A stretch of DNA of 64,000 nucleotides from Paraburkholderia bannensis NBRC 103871 (GTDB lineage Bacteria > Pseudomonadota > Gammaproteobacteria > Burkholderiales > Burkholderiaceae): NCBI RefSeq assembly GCF_000685015.1, contig NZ_BAYA01000006.1, forward strand, positions 248,001 through 312,000, written 5' to 3'. The position numbers and the translations under genes are program-made. This document shows, piece by piece, positions 16,633 to 25,017 of the stretch; position 1 is the stretch's first letter; the number at the start of each line of letters is the position of its first letter. A model generated the notes under the pieces. That model worked only from the letters and a program-made list of their open reading frames with translations. It searched no databases and was not told the DNA's origin.

Positions 16633-17661
16633 ATGAACACGATGACCGAAACCGCCGCGCTGCAAGCCGCGACGTCGACCGACGCGCCCGCTCCGAGCTT
16701 TCGCGACGAGCTGATCGCCAGCGGCCTGTTGATCGACACCGGCGAAAACGGCCTCTATGGCCGCAGCCAGGTGTTCGAGGACGTAGTCGATCGCCTGAAC
16801 GTGGCGATCACGCACCTGGGCGCCGATCAGGATCCCGAAGTGCTGCGCTTTCCGCCCGCGATGCGCCGCACCGACTTCGAGGACAGCGAGTACCTGAAGA
16901 ACTTCCCGCAACTGGCCGGCACGATCCATTCGTTCTGCGGCAACGAGTCGGGCCAGATGCGCCTGTTGCGCTGCCTCGACGACGCCATGGAAAAGAGCGA
17001 CGACGACCGCGACACCGCCTGGATGGAGCAGCAAAAGCCCACCCGCGTGGTGCTGACCCCGGCGGCCTGCTATCCGATCTATCCGGTCATGGCGCGGCGC
17101 GGCCCGCTGCCCGCGAACGGCCGCACCATCGACGTGCTCTCGTACTGCTTCCGTCACGAGCCGTCGCTCGACCCGGCGCGCATGCAGATGTTCCGCCAGC
17201 GCGAGTATGTGCGCCTGGGCAACCCCGAGCAGGTGATGGCGTTCCGCCAGATGTGGATCGATCGCGGCTCGCTGCTGGTGTCGCTGCTCGCGCTGCCGGT
17301 CGACGTCGATCTCGCCAACGACCCGTTCTTCGGGCGCGGCGGCAAGATCGTCGCGGACAGCCAGCGCGCCCAGGCGCTCAAGTTCGAACTGCTGATCCCC
17401 GTGGCGAATCCCGATAGCAAGACGGCATGCCTGTCGTTCAACTATCACATGGATCACTTCGGCGGCATCTGGAAGATCGAATGCGAGGACGGCACGACTG
17501 CGCATACGGGTTGCGTCGGCTTCGGCATGGAGCGCATCACGCTCGCGCTGTTCCGCCATCACGGACTCGACGTCGCCGCCTGGCCCGACGACGTGCGCGC
17601 GCTGCTGTGGGGCGACACCCAGGCGCGCATCCAGCGCGGCCTCGCGGAGACGGGTGTATGA
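16633..17661 (+). CDS. Amino acid:[carrier protein] ligase (seryl-tRNA-synthetase-like)
   Basis: Class II aminoacyl-tRNA-synthetase paralogue of the type shown in Bradyrhizobium and Agrobacterium to load amino acids onto a carrier protein instead of tRNA. The 342 residues hold the catalytic core only, with no N-terminal tRNA-binding coiled coil. Motif 2 (FRHEPS...FRQREYVR) and motif 3 (GFGMER, 296-301) are present. Cys146, Glu191 and Cys294 match the zinc ligands of atypical SerRS and these ligases. The neighbouring carrier protein supports the assignment. Glycine or alanine are the substrates known in the family; which one is used here is not readable. It overlaps the DUF1839 gene by ATGA. 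Confidence 0.93.
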   Translation: MNTMTETAALQAATSTDAPAPSFRDELIASGLLIDTGENGLYGRSQVFEDVVDRLNVAITHLGADQDPEVLRFPPAMRRTDFEDSEYLKNFPQLAGTIHSFCGNESGQMRLLRCLDDAMEKSDDDRDTAWMEQQKPTRVVLTPAACYPIYPVMARRGPLPANGRTIDVLSYCFRHEPSLDPARMQMFRQREYVRLGNPEQVMAFRQMWIDRGSLLVSLLALPVDVDLANDPFFGRGGKIVADSQRAQALKFELLIPVANPDSKTACLSFNYHMDHFGGIWKIECEDGTTAHTGCVGFGMERITLALFRHHGLDVAAWPDDVRALLWGDTQARIQRGLAETGV

Positions 17662-18677
17662 ACGCGCCCACCGCCAACGCCGCGGTGACCGAAGTGGGAA
17701 CCGAGGCCAGAACCGCGGCCGCCCCACGCGAGCACGCATCGCACGCGCTGCACCAGGGCGAGCGCGTGTGGGTCGAAACCAACTGCTACGTCGATCTGTG
17801 GATCGAGCTGCTGCACGGCATGGGTTTCGATCCGCGCGCGGCGCTCGCCTTCACGGTGACGCAGGACTTTGAGGGCGATCAGTTCACGTTCTTCAAGTTC
17901 CCGCTCGAAGATATCGAGCGGCTCTACGGCACCCAGGTGACGGAGCTGGCGATCTACGACTCGCTCGAAGACCGCGTGCTTGCGCAGACGCAGCGCGGAC
18001 ACACCGTGCTCGTCGAAGTGGACGGCTTCTACCTGCCGAACACGCGCGCGACCTCGTACCGCCGCGAGCATCCGAAGACCAGCGTGGGGATCGATTTCAT
18101 CGACCCGGCGGGCAAGCGGCTCGGCTATTTCCACAACACGGGCTATCACACGCTCGACGGCGAGGACTACGACGGCGTGTTCCGCAAGCTGCCGCACTTC
18201 GCCGGTCAGGCCGACCTGCTCTACCCGTATGCGGAATTCGCCAAGCGCGTGCGGGCGCCGCTAGAAGGCGAGGCGCTCGCGCACGGTTCCGCCGAATTGT
18301 TGCGCGCGCATCTTCTGCGGCGGCCCGCGCGCAATCCGGTCACGGAATGGCGCACGGCGTTTCCCGCCCAGCTCGACATGCTGCTCGAACGCGGCGAACG
18401 CTTCTTCCATCCGTACTCGTTCAACCTGATGCGGCAGCTTGGCGCGAACTTCGAGTTCCTGTCGAAGTACCTGCTGTGGCTCGACGCGAACGGTGTGGCG
18501 ATCCCGCACGAGATCGCCGAGGCCGCGCAGAAGGTGGCGTCCGAGGCGATGGTGATGCAGTTCCGCCTCGTGCGTGCGATGGCGCGCAATCGCCGCGACA
18601 CCTGCGACGACTGCTTCGACGTGCTGGAGGCGAACTACGCGCAGACGCTGGAGCCGCTGGCCGCATTGATGCTTTGA
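17658..18677 (+). CDS. DUF1839-family protein
   Basis: A 339-residue soluble protein with no known catalytic motif. The N-terminal half contains WVETNCYVDLWIELLHG and QFTFFKFPLEDIERLYG, followed by TVLVEVDGFYLPNT and YRREHPKTSVGIDF. An Asp/Tyr-rich GYHTLDGEDYDGVF follows, and the C-terminal half is helical. The VEVD-x2-YLPNT region recalls Cys-His-Asn peptidase or amidotransferase-like cores, but I cannot assign a triad. It overlaps the ligase gene by ATGA and precedes the GH2 gene by 49 bp. By position it may offload or transfer the carrier-bound amino acid; this is inference. Confidence 0.88.
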   Translation: MNAPTANAAVTEVGTEARTAAAPREHASHALHQGERVWVETNCYVDLWIELLHGMGFDPRAALAFTVTQDFEGDQFTFFKFPLEDIERLYGTQVTELAIYDSLEDRVLAQTQRGHTVLVEVDGFYLPNTRATSYRREHPKTSVGIDFIDPAGKRLGYFHNTGYHTLDGEDYDGVFRKLPHFAGQADLLYPYAEFAKRVRAPLEGEALAHGSAELLRAHLLRRPARNPVTEWRTAFPAQLDMLLERGERFFHPYSFNLMRQLGANFEFLSKYLLWLDANGVAIPHEIAEAAQKVASEAMVMQFRLVRAMARNRRDTCDDCFDVLEANYAQTLEPLAALML

Positions 18678-18726
18678 ACTGCGTCTTGAAGTTGCCTGAC
18701 TAAAAAAGTCCGCCGGGGGACAACGC

Positions 18727-21285
18727 GTGCGAAATCTGCCCAACGATTCGAACGAACTGGGCGCGGACGTGCCGCAAGGCGCGCCCGCGTCTGTCCCTGC
18801 CTGCTTGCAGGCTGGCGACGATCTGTGGCCCGCGCCGCTCGACGCGCAGTGGCGTTGCGTGTCGACGCTTGCAGGCGCGTGCGACCTGCCATCGGCGCTG
18901 GATGCTTGCACGAACGCGGCCGACTGGCTCGACGCGCCAGTGCCCGGCACGGTCGCATCGGCCTTGCGCGCGGCGGGCAAGCTCGATATCGAACACGCGC
19001 CGCCCCTCGCCTCCCAGGATCACTGGTATCGCACGACGCTCGACGGCGTCGGCACGCGACGACTGCGGCTGCACGGTCTCGCGTCGATCGCCGAAGTCTG
19101 GCTCGACGACACACTGCTGCTCGAATCTGCGTCGATGTTCGTCGCGCACAACCTCGAATTCGAATTGCACGGCACGGCCACGCTCGCGCTGTGCTTCCGC
19201 TCGCTGGACGCCGCGCTCGGTGCGCGGCGCACGCGGGCGCGCTGGCGTCCGCGGCTGGTCTCGCCGCCAGCGTTGCGCAACGTGCGCACCACGCTGCTTG
19301 GCCATATGCCGGGCTGGTGCCCGTCCGTGCACGCGGCGGGGCCGTGGCGGCCCATCGAGGTGCTCAGCGATGCGCCCGACGCTTTCGATCACGCCGATAT
19401 CGCCACGACGATGGACGGCGACGACGGCATCGTCGATGTGACGCTGCGATTCGTGCACGCGCACGACGGCACGCAGCCCGCGACGCTGCATTGCTCGGGC
19501 GCGGAAGTCTCGCTCGCCTGGCAAGACGCGCAGACATTGCGCGGCACGCTGCGCGTGCCCAAGGTCGAACGCTGGTGGCCGCATACGCATGGCTCCCCCA
19601 CGCGTCATGCTTTGACGTTGCGACTGGCGCAGCGTGAAATCGCGCTCGGCGAGGTGGGCTTTCGCAGCCTGGAGGTCGATCGCGGCGCCGACGGCGCGGG
19701 CTTCGCGCTGCGCATCAACGGCACGCCGGTGTTCTGTCGGGGCGCCTGCTGGACGAGCGCCGATCTCGTCACGCTCGCGGGCAGCGAGGCGCAGCTTGCG
19801 CACACCTTCGCGCTCGCGCGCGACGCGGGCATGAACATGATCCGCGTGGGCGGCACCATGGTCTATGAGTCGGACGCGTTCTATCGGCTCGCCGACGCTT
19901 ACGGCGTACTCGTGTGGCAGGACTTCGCGTTTGCCAATTTCGATTACCCGACCGATGCGGCCTTTACCGCCGAAGTCGAAACCGAGGCCACGCAGTTCCT
20001 CGCGCGCACGCGCCGTTATGCGGCGCTTGCCGTGGTCTGCGGCGGCAGCGAAGCCGACCAGCAAGGCGCGATGTTCGGCCTGCCGCCCGAGATGCGCGAG
20101 CAGGCGCTGTTCACGCAGCAGCTGCCCGCCATCGTCGCGCGCGAGCGGCCCGACGTGGCGTATGTGACAAACTCGCCGTCGGGGGGCACCTGGCCGTTTT
20201 CGACGCGCACGGGCGTCACGCACTACTACGGCGTGAGCGCGTATCAGCGCCCGCTCGACGACGTGCGCCGCTCGCAGGTGCGCTTTGCTTCGGAGTGCCT
20301 TGCATTCGCCAACGTGCCCGACGACGCGACGCTGCACGATGCGCTCGGCACGATCCACGCGCACGATCCGCGCTGGAAAAACGCGGTGCCGCGCGATCCG
20401 GGCGCGGGCTGGGATTTCGACGACGTGCGCGATCATTACGTGCGTACGCTATTCGGCGTCGAACCGTCGAGCGTGCGCTACGAAGATCCGCAGCGCTATC
20501 TGGACTTGTCGCGCGCCGTGGTCGCCGAACTGATGATCGACGTATTCTCCGAATGGCGCCGCGCCGGATCGTCGTGCGGCGGCGGCCTTGTGTGGCAACT
20601 GCAGGATCTGCGCGCGGGTGCGGGCTGGGGCGTGATCGACGCATGCGGGCGGCCCAAGAGCGCGTGGCATGCGCTCGCGCAGGTGCTGAACCCAGTGCAG
20701 GCCGTCATCACCGATGAAGGGCTCAACGGCCTCGACATTCATCTGGTCAACGAGCGCGACCAGGCGCTAGCGTTGCAGCTCGAACTCGTCTGCCTGCGCG
20801 ACGGCGCGGTGAGCGTCGTGCACGCGTCGCGCGAAGTCGAACTCGCGCCGCGCAGCGTGCAGCGTGTGAGCGCCGCCGACCTGCTCGGACGCTTCTTCGA
20901 TTTCACGCACGCGTATCGCTTCGGGCCGCGCACGCACGACGTCACGCTCGTCACGCTGCGCGACCCCGCAAGCGGCGCGGTGATCTCCGAGGCCTTCCAC
21001 CTGCCCGAACGGCGCGCGCTGGAGCGGCACGACCTGGGCATCGTGGCGACGCCGCAGCGCGCCGAACACGGCTGGCAACTGGTGGTGGAGGCGCGCCGCT
21101 TTGCGCGCGGCGTGCATATCGCCGATGCGCACTATCGCGCGCGCCGCGACTGGTTCCCGCTCGCGCCGGGGCGGCCTGTCACGATCGATCTGGTTCCACT
21201 CGATGCAGACGCCGATATCGACACGCGCGCGCCCGACGGCGAGGTACGCGCGATCAATGCGTCAGCGGCGACGTTCTATCGTTGA
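18727..21285 (+). CDS. Glycoside hydrolase family 2, beta-mannosidase-like
   Basis: An 852-residue enzyme with the GH2 layout: N-terminal jelly-roll, immunoglobulin-like domain, and TIM barrel from about 330. Family markers are MVYESDAFYRLADAYGVLVWQDF and the acid/base region VVCGGSEAD (Glu442, where beta-mannosidases have CGNNE). The presumed nucleophile is Glu523 in RFASECLAF. No signal peptide is present, so it should act in the cytoplasm, which is unusual for degrading a secreted polymer. The start is GTG at 18727 with GGGGGA seven bases upstream. It is the last gene of the carrier-protein cassette, before a strong terminator. Confidence 0.88.
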   Translation: MRNLPNDSNELGADVPQGAPASVPACLQAGDDLWPAPLDAQWRCVSTLAGACDLPSALDACTNAADWLDAPVPGTVASALRAAGKLDIEHAPPLASQDHWYRTTLDGVGTRRLRLHGLASIAEVWLDDTLLLESASMFVAHNLEFELHGTATLALCFRSLDAALGARRTRARWRPRLVSPPALRNVRTTLLGHMPGWCPSVHAAGPWRPIEVLSDAPDAFDHADIATTMDGDDGIVDVTLRFVHAHDGTQPATLHCSGAEVSLAWQDAQTLRGTLRVPKVERWWPHTHGSPTRHALTLRLAQREIALGEVGFRSLEVDRGADGAGFALRINGTPVFCRGACWTSADLVTLAGSEAQLAHTFALARDAGMNMIRVGGTMVYESDAFYRLADAYGVLVWQDFAFANFDYPTDAAFTAEVETEATQFLARTRRYAALAVVCGGSEADQQGAMFGLPPEMREQALFTQQLPAIVARERPDVAYVTNSPSGGTWPFSTRTGVTHYYGVSAYQRPLDDVRRSQVRFASECLAFANVPDDATLHDALGTIHAHDPRWKNAVPRDPGAGWDFDDVRDHYVRTLFGVEPSSVRYEDPQRYLDLSRAVVAELMIDVFSEWRRAGSSCGGGLVWQLQDLRAGAGWGVIDACGRPKSAWHALAQVLNPVQAVITDEGLNGLDIHLVNERDQALALQLELVCLRDGAVSVVHASREVELAPRSVQRVSAADLLGRFFDFTHAYRFGPRTHDVTLVTLRDPASGAVISEAFHLPERRALERHDLGIVATPQRAEHGWQLVVEARRFARGVHIADAHYRARRDWFPLAPGRPVTIDLVPLDADADIDTRAPDGEVRAINASAATFYR

Positions 21286-21303
21286 AGGCATTTTCCGGAT
21301 TGC

Positions 21304-21340
21304 AAAAAAAGCCGCCCGTTTCGACGGGCGGTTTTGCTTT
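21304..21340 (+). terminator. Bidirectional intrinsic terminator
   Basis: An A-run, then GCCGCCCG-TTTCGA-CGGGCGGT, then TTTTGCTTT. The 8-bp GC stem with flanking A and T tracts lies between the convergent GH2 and alpha/beta-hydrolase genes and can stop transcription from both sides. Confidence 0.88.
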
Positions 21341-21354
21341 GCGCGGCGGTGGTG

Positions 21355-23217
21355 TCAGCTACGCGCCGGTGAGCCGATGCGCGTCACGGCAGGTGCACCC
21401 GTGAGCGGCAGGGTCATCGCATTCGCGCGGGTCTGCGCCGACGCCGGGGCAGCGACGGCTTCGCGCATCGACTCCGCGCCCAGCCACGCTTCGAAATCGG
21501 CGATCACCGCATTGCGCGCCTCGCGCGTGAAAAGCGCATGATCGAGGCCCGGCAAGGTCAGCGCGTGCACGTTCGGCACGGCCTTGAGCGCGGCAAGCGA
21601 CGCCCCCAGTTGCAGCTTCGCTTCTTCGAGCCCGCTGTCGTATTCGCCGTACACGAGGCGTAGTTGCACCTGCTTCGCGTCGATGGCGTGCAGCAGCACG
21701 CAGGCCTCGTTGGCCGCCACGGGACGTCCCATGCCGCGCGCGACGGCCTGCGTGGCCGAGCGCAACGCGCGGCGCGCAATGCGTTTGGCGAGCACGGCGG
21801 CGATGCGCAACGGACTGCTATCGGTCTGGCCGCGCAAGGCGCGTTTCCATTTGTCGGCGCTCAGGACGGCGCGCAGGTAGGTCTTCGACGACACCATGCG
21901 CTGCTCGCCAGGCGAGCGCGCCGCGCCGTCCCAGGTGAACTTCTGGAGATTCACGCCATACGCGGCGACGATGTTCGGGTGCACACCGCTTACATGCAGG
22001 CTCACGAACGCGCCGCCGCATACGCCGAACGCCGCAATCCGGGCGTGGCCGCGCGCGGCGAGCCAGTCCGCGCCGCTGGCCGCGTCGTCGCGCAGCGCCG
22101 TCGAATAGAGCACGTCGAGATTGACCTCGGGCGCGCTCGGCTGCGCATCGCCCAGGCCGCCGATATCCATGCGCAGCGACGCGATCCCCTGCTGCGCGAG
22201 CCGCCGCGCGAGCAGCACGGCAATGCGTCCGTCGCCGATGTGGTGCGCCGCGCCCGTGTTGATGAGCAGCACGGCGGGCGCGCCTGGCTGCGGCGTATCG
22301 GGTTCGCAATGCATGCCGAAGCAATGGCCGAAGCTGACGGGCCGCTCCGTCGCGCCGTGGCGATCGAGGCGCAGATAAGGCTGTGCGTCGGGCGATGCAG
22401 CGGGCGATGCAGCGGCCTGGCTCTTCGGCGCACGTTCCAGGTCTTGCGCGAGCCACGCGCTCACGTGCGCGAAAGCGTCGACTGGCTCCTCGCTATACAG
22501 CGCTTCGAGAAAAAAGCGATCCGATTCCTCGAAGCCGCTTTGTTCGACCTGTGCGCCGAGCGACGCATAGTGCGCCGCCAGCGACGCCGCGAGATTCGAG
22601 CCGCTCGAATCGAGCAGCAGCACGCGGCGCGCCGGTGCAGCTTTCGCGCGCATCAGGTCGAGCCCCGACAGCACGGCGATATCGTCGCCATGCAGGCCGA
22701 AGCCGAACGCCTCGACATAGGCCGCGTCGTCGGCGATCGGCACGGCGCCCATGCCCGCCGACGTGCTCAGCCAGCCTTGCCGATGGGCGCGCAGTTCGCG
22801 GATATAGCGGCGGCCCGTCACCGGCGGCGCCAGCAGCACGAGGTCGTCGACGCCCTCGCCCGACGCGCCGATACGTTGCGCGGCGACGGCGGCCAGCGTC
22901 GCGCCCAGCCGCAGGCCCACGAGCGCAACGCGCGTGACGCCCTTGAACGCGCGCAGATGGCGCACGGCCGCGCCGATGCTGTCGAGCCACGCTTCCACAC
23001 GGCCCGGATCGTCTTCCATGCCGGCGGCGTCGCCGGTGCCCGGATAGTCGAAGCGCAATGCCGGCAGCCCGGCGGCGGCCAGGCGCTCGGCCAGTTTGCG
23101 CCAGCCGCGATGCGTGCAGAGCGCGTCATAGCCGAACGGATTGCAGAGCACGACCCCTGTGCTGCCGTCAGCGGGATGCAGCCAGCCGAACGCGCCTTCG
23201 AAAACGACAGGTTTCAT
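21355..23217 (-). CDS. Tandem-domain alpha/beta-hydrolase-like protein (exosortase-hydrolase type)
   Basis: A 620-residue protein made of two alpha/beta-hydrolase domains (about 1-262 and 282-600) joined by an Ala/Pro-rich linker. The N-terminal domain has the elbow GLRLG (101-105), with Arg103 where a nucleophile Ser is usual. The C-terminal domain has GVCGG (398-402) with Cys400. Similar GLRLG and Cys elbows occur in hydrolases associated with exosortase/exopolysaccharide loci. LRFDYPGTGD (54-63) and LRMDIGGLGD (348-357) are the matching strand-4 motifs. Substrate unknown; a thioesterase or acyltransferase acting on carrier-bound groups is possible. It is transcribed opposite to the Wzx gene. 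Confidence 0.82.
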   Translation of the reverse strand: MKPVVFEGAFGWLHPADGSTGVVLCNPFGYDALCTHRGWRKLAERLAAAGLPALRFDYPGTGDAAGMEDDPGRVEAWLDSIGAAVRHLRAFKGVTRVALVGLRLGATLAAVAAQRIGASGEGVDDLVLLAPPVTGRRYIRELRAHRQGWLSTSAGMGAVPIADDAAYVEAFGFGLHGDDIAVLSGLDLMRAKAAPARRVLLLDSSGSNLAASLAAHYASLGAQVEQSGFEESDRFFLEALYSEEPVDAFAHVSAWLAQDLERAPKSQAAASPAASPDAQPYLRLDRHGATERPVSFGHCFGMHCEPDTPQPGAPAVLLINTGAAHHIGDGRIAVLLARRLAQQGIASLRMDIGGLGDAQPSAPEVNLDVLYSTALRDDAASGADWLAARGHARIAAFGVCGGAFVSLHVSGVHPNIVAAYGVNLQKFTWDGAARSPGEQRMVSSKTYLRAVLSADKWKRALRGQTDSSPLRIAAVLAKRIARRALRSATQAVARGMGRPVAANEACVLLHAIDAKQVQLRLVYGEYDSGLEEAKLQLGASLAALKAVPNVHALTLPGLDHALFTREARNAVIADFEAWLGAESMREAVAAPASAQTRANAMTLPLTGAPAVTRIGSPARS

Positions 23218-23533
23218 GGAATGCCTCTTTGCTCAAGGGTCGGCTCGGGGCGAGCGCTGTGCCGGGACATGCGGCCGCCAGATACAGCGGAAATGCAACG
23301 TAAGGGAAATTTAATTTCAAGCCCCGCGCCGCTCCGTGCGCCGTCGCACAAACGCCCCCGCTTCGCGCGTCCAGAATGGGGGCACGCGTCGTTGGCGCGC
23401 ACGCGACCCGTATGTCCCGATCGCCTGTTCAGATCGACTGCGATGCGCCGCGCCGCCACGCACAGGACCGCACGACCATAACAGCGCGACCCGATCGCGC
23501 CCAGCACCGCGCCCACGGCGCGATGGACGCATC
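23218..23533. other. Divergent intergenic region, hydrolase / wzx
   Basis: 316 bp expected to carry promoters for both neighbours. An AT-rich island at 23304-23320 contains the small dyad GAAAT-TTA-ATTTC (23306-23318), the only obvious operator-like element. No consensus -35/-10 pair is assigned. Confidence 0.45.
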
Positions 23534-25015
23534 ATGACCGCCAGGCCCAGCCTCAAACGCAGCGCCACGTTCAACCTCGTCGGCAGCCTCCTGCCGATGC
23601 TGGTCGCGCTCGTCACCACGCCCATCTACCTCCAGCACATTGGCGCCGCGCGCTACGGCGTGCTTGCGATCGTCTGGATGGTGCAGGGCTATTTCGGCTT
23701 TCTCGATCTGGGCCTGTCTTCCGCGACGTCCAACCGCGTCGCGCAGCTCTCCGAAGCCACCCACGCCGAGCGCGAATCGGTGCTGTGGACGGCGCTGGTC
23801 GTGAACGCCGCGCTTGGCGTCACGGGCGGCGTGCTGCTTTACGGCCTGCTGCAAGTGCTGATCGGCCACTTCGACATGGGCCCGGCGCTCGCCGCCGAAC
23901 TGATGCCTGCGCTGCCCGTCGTGGCCTGCCTCGTGCCGCTGTCGAATCTCATCAGCGTGTTCAACGGCGCGATGATCGGGCGCGAGCGCTTCGGCGCACT
24001 CAATGCGGTGCAAATGCCCGTCACGCTGCTCTATCAGCTCGTCCCGCTGGGCGCGGCGCTGCTGTTCGGGCCGAGCCTGCGCCATCTCGTGTACGGCACG
24101 CTGGTGGCGGGCATGGCCGCGCTCGCGCTGAACGCGGTGGTGGTCTGGCGCATTTTTCCGCTGCGTTTCGCGGGCGGCCCGCGCCGCGCGCTGGTGAGCA
24201 AGCTGATGTCGTACGGCGCGTGGATCAGCGTGACGAGCCTCGCGCAGCCGCTGCTGGAGACCGCCGACCGTCTCATGATCGGCAGCGCGCTCGGGCCGCA
24301 GGCCGTCACCTGGTATCAGGTGCCGTTCAATCTGGCCGGGCGCGTGAAACTGCTGCCGAGCGTGCTCACGCGCACGCTGTTTCCGCGGCTGTCCTCGCTC
24401 GATGCGGCGCACGCCGCGGAACTCTCCGCCAGCACGATTCGCGGCCTCGCCGCCGCGCTCACGCCGATGACCGTGTTCGGCATGTTCCTCATGCATCCGT
24501 TTCTCACGCTCTGGGTCGGCCAGGAATTCACGTCTCACGCGGCGTCGGTGGGCGAAACGATCCTGCTGGGCATCTGGATCAACTCCCTCGCATCGATCGC
24601 GGCGTGCCATTTGCAGGCCACCGGGCGTCCAGGGATCGTCGCGCGCTTCCAGGCCTATGAGATGCTGCCGTTCTTCGCGCTGCTGTGGTGGGCGATGCAC
24701 AGCTTCGGCGTGCTGGGCGCGGCGCTGGCGTGGAGCGCGCGCTGCTTGCTCGACGGCGTGCTGCTGTTTCATGCCGCGAAGCTCGACGCCCGCCCTGCCC
24801 GTCCTCTGCTCGCTCCTGCGCTGATCGTCGCCCTGGCGTATGTCGCAACGCTGCTGTTCGCCCCCCTCAGCTGGCCCTTTATCGCGGCGTGGATCGGCAT
24901 GACGGCGGTCTCGCTTGGGTGGACGGCGCGCAGCGAACCGCAGGCGTTCGCGCGGGTCGTCGGCGCGCTGGCCTCGCTGCGCAACGTCACGCGGCGCTGG
25001 GCACAAGGAAACTGA
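23534..25015 (+). CDS. wzx: Wzx-type polysaccharide flippase (MATE/MOP superfamily)
   Basis: Moves the undecaprenyl-linked repeat unit across the inner membrane. The 493 residues begin SLKRSATFNLVGSLLPMLVAL, the typical oligosaccharide-flippase start, and contain about 12-14 membrane helices. RYGVLAIVWMVQGYFGFLD and ETADRLMIG are characteristic of the family. The ATG at 23534 gives a family-typical length. The next gene starts 2 bp after its stop with AAGGAA inside this gene, so they are coupled. No Wzy-like polymerase is clearly identified in the window. Confidence 0.9.
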   Translation: MTARPSLKRSATFNLVGSLLPMLVALVTTPIYLQHIGAARYGVLAIVWMVQGYFGFLDLGLSSATSNRVAQLSEATHAERESVLWTALVVNAALGVTGGVLLYGLLQVLIGHFDMGPALAAELMPALPVVACLVPLSNLISVFNGAMIGRERFGALNAVQMPVTLLYQLVPLGAALLFGPSLRHLVYGTLVAGMAALALNAVVVWRIFPLRFAGGPRRALVSKLMSYGAWISVTSLAQPLLETADRLMIGSALGPQAVTWYQVPFNLAGRVKLLPSVLTRTLFPRLSSLDAAHAAELSASTIRGLAAALTPMTVFGMFLMHPFLTLWVGQEFTSHAASVGETILLGIWINSLASIAACHLQATGRPGIVARFQAYEMLPFFALLWWAMHSFGVLGAALAWSARCLLDGVLLFHAAKLDARPARPLLAPALIVALAYVATLLFAPLSWPFIAAWIGMTAVSLGWTARSEPQAFARVVGALASLRNVTRRWAQGN

Positions 25016-25017
25016 AC

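Noticed and set aside
16633..17661. Reading of the class II synthetase-like gene as a housekeeping seryl-tRNA synthetase
   Set aside because: It lacks the N-terminal tRNA-binding domain, is too short and sits beside a carrier protein.
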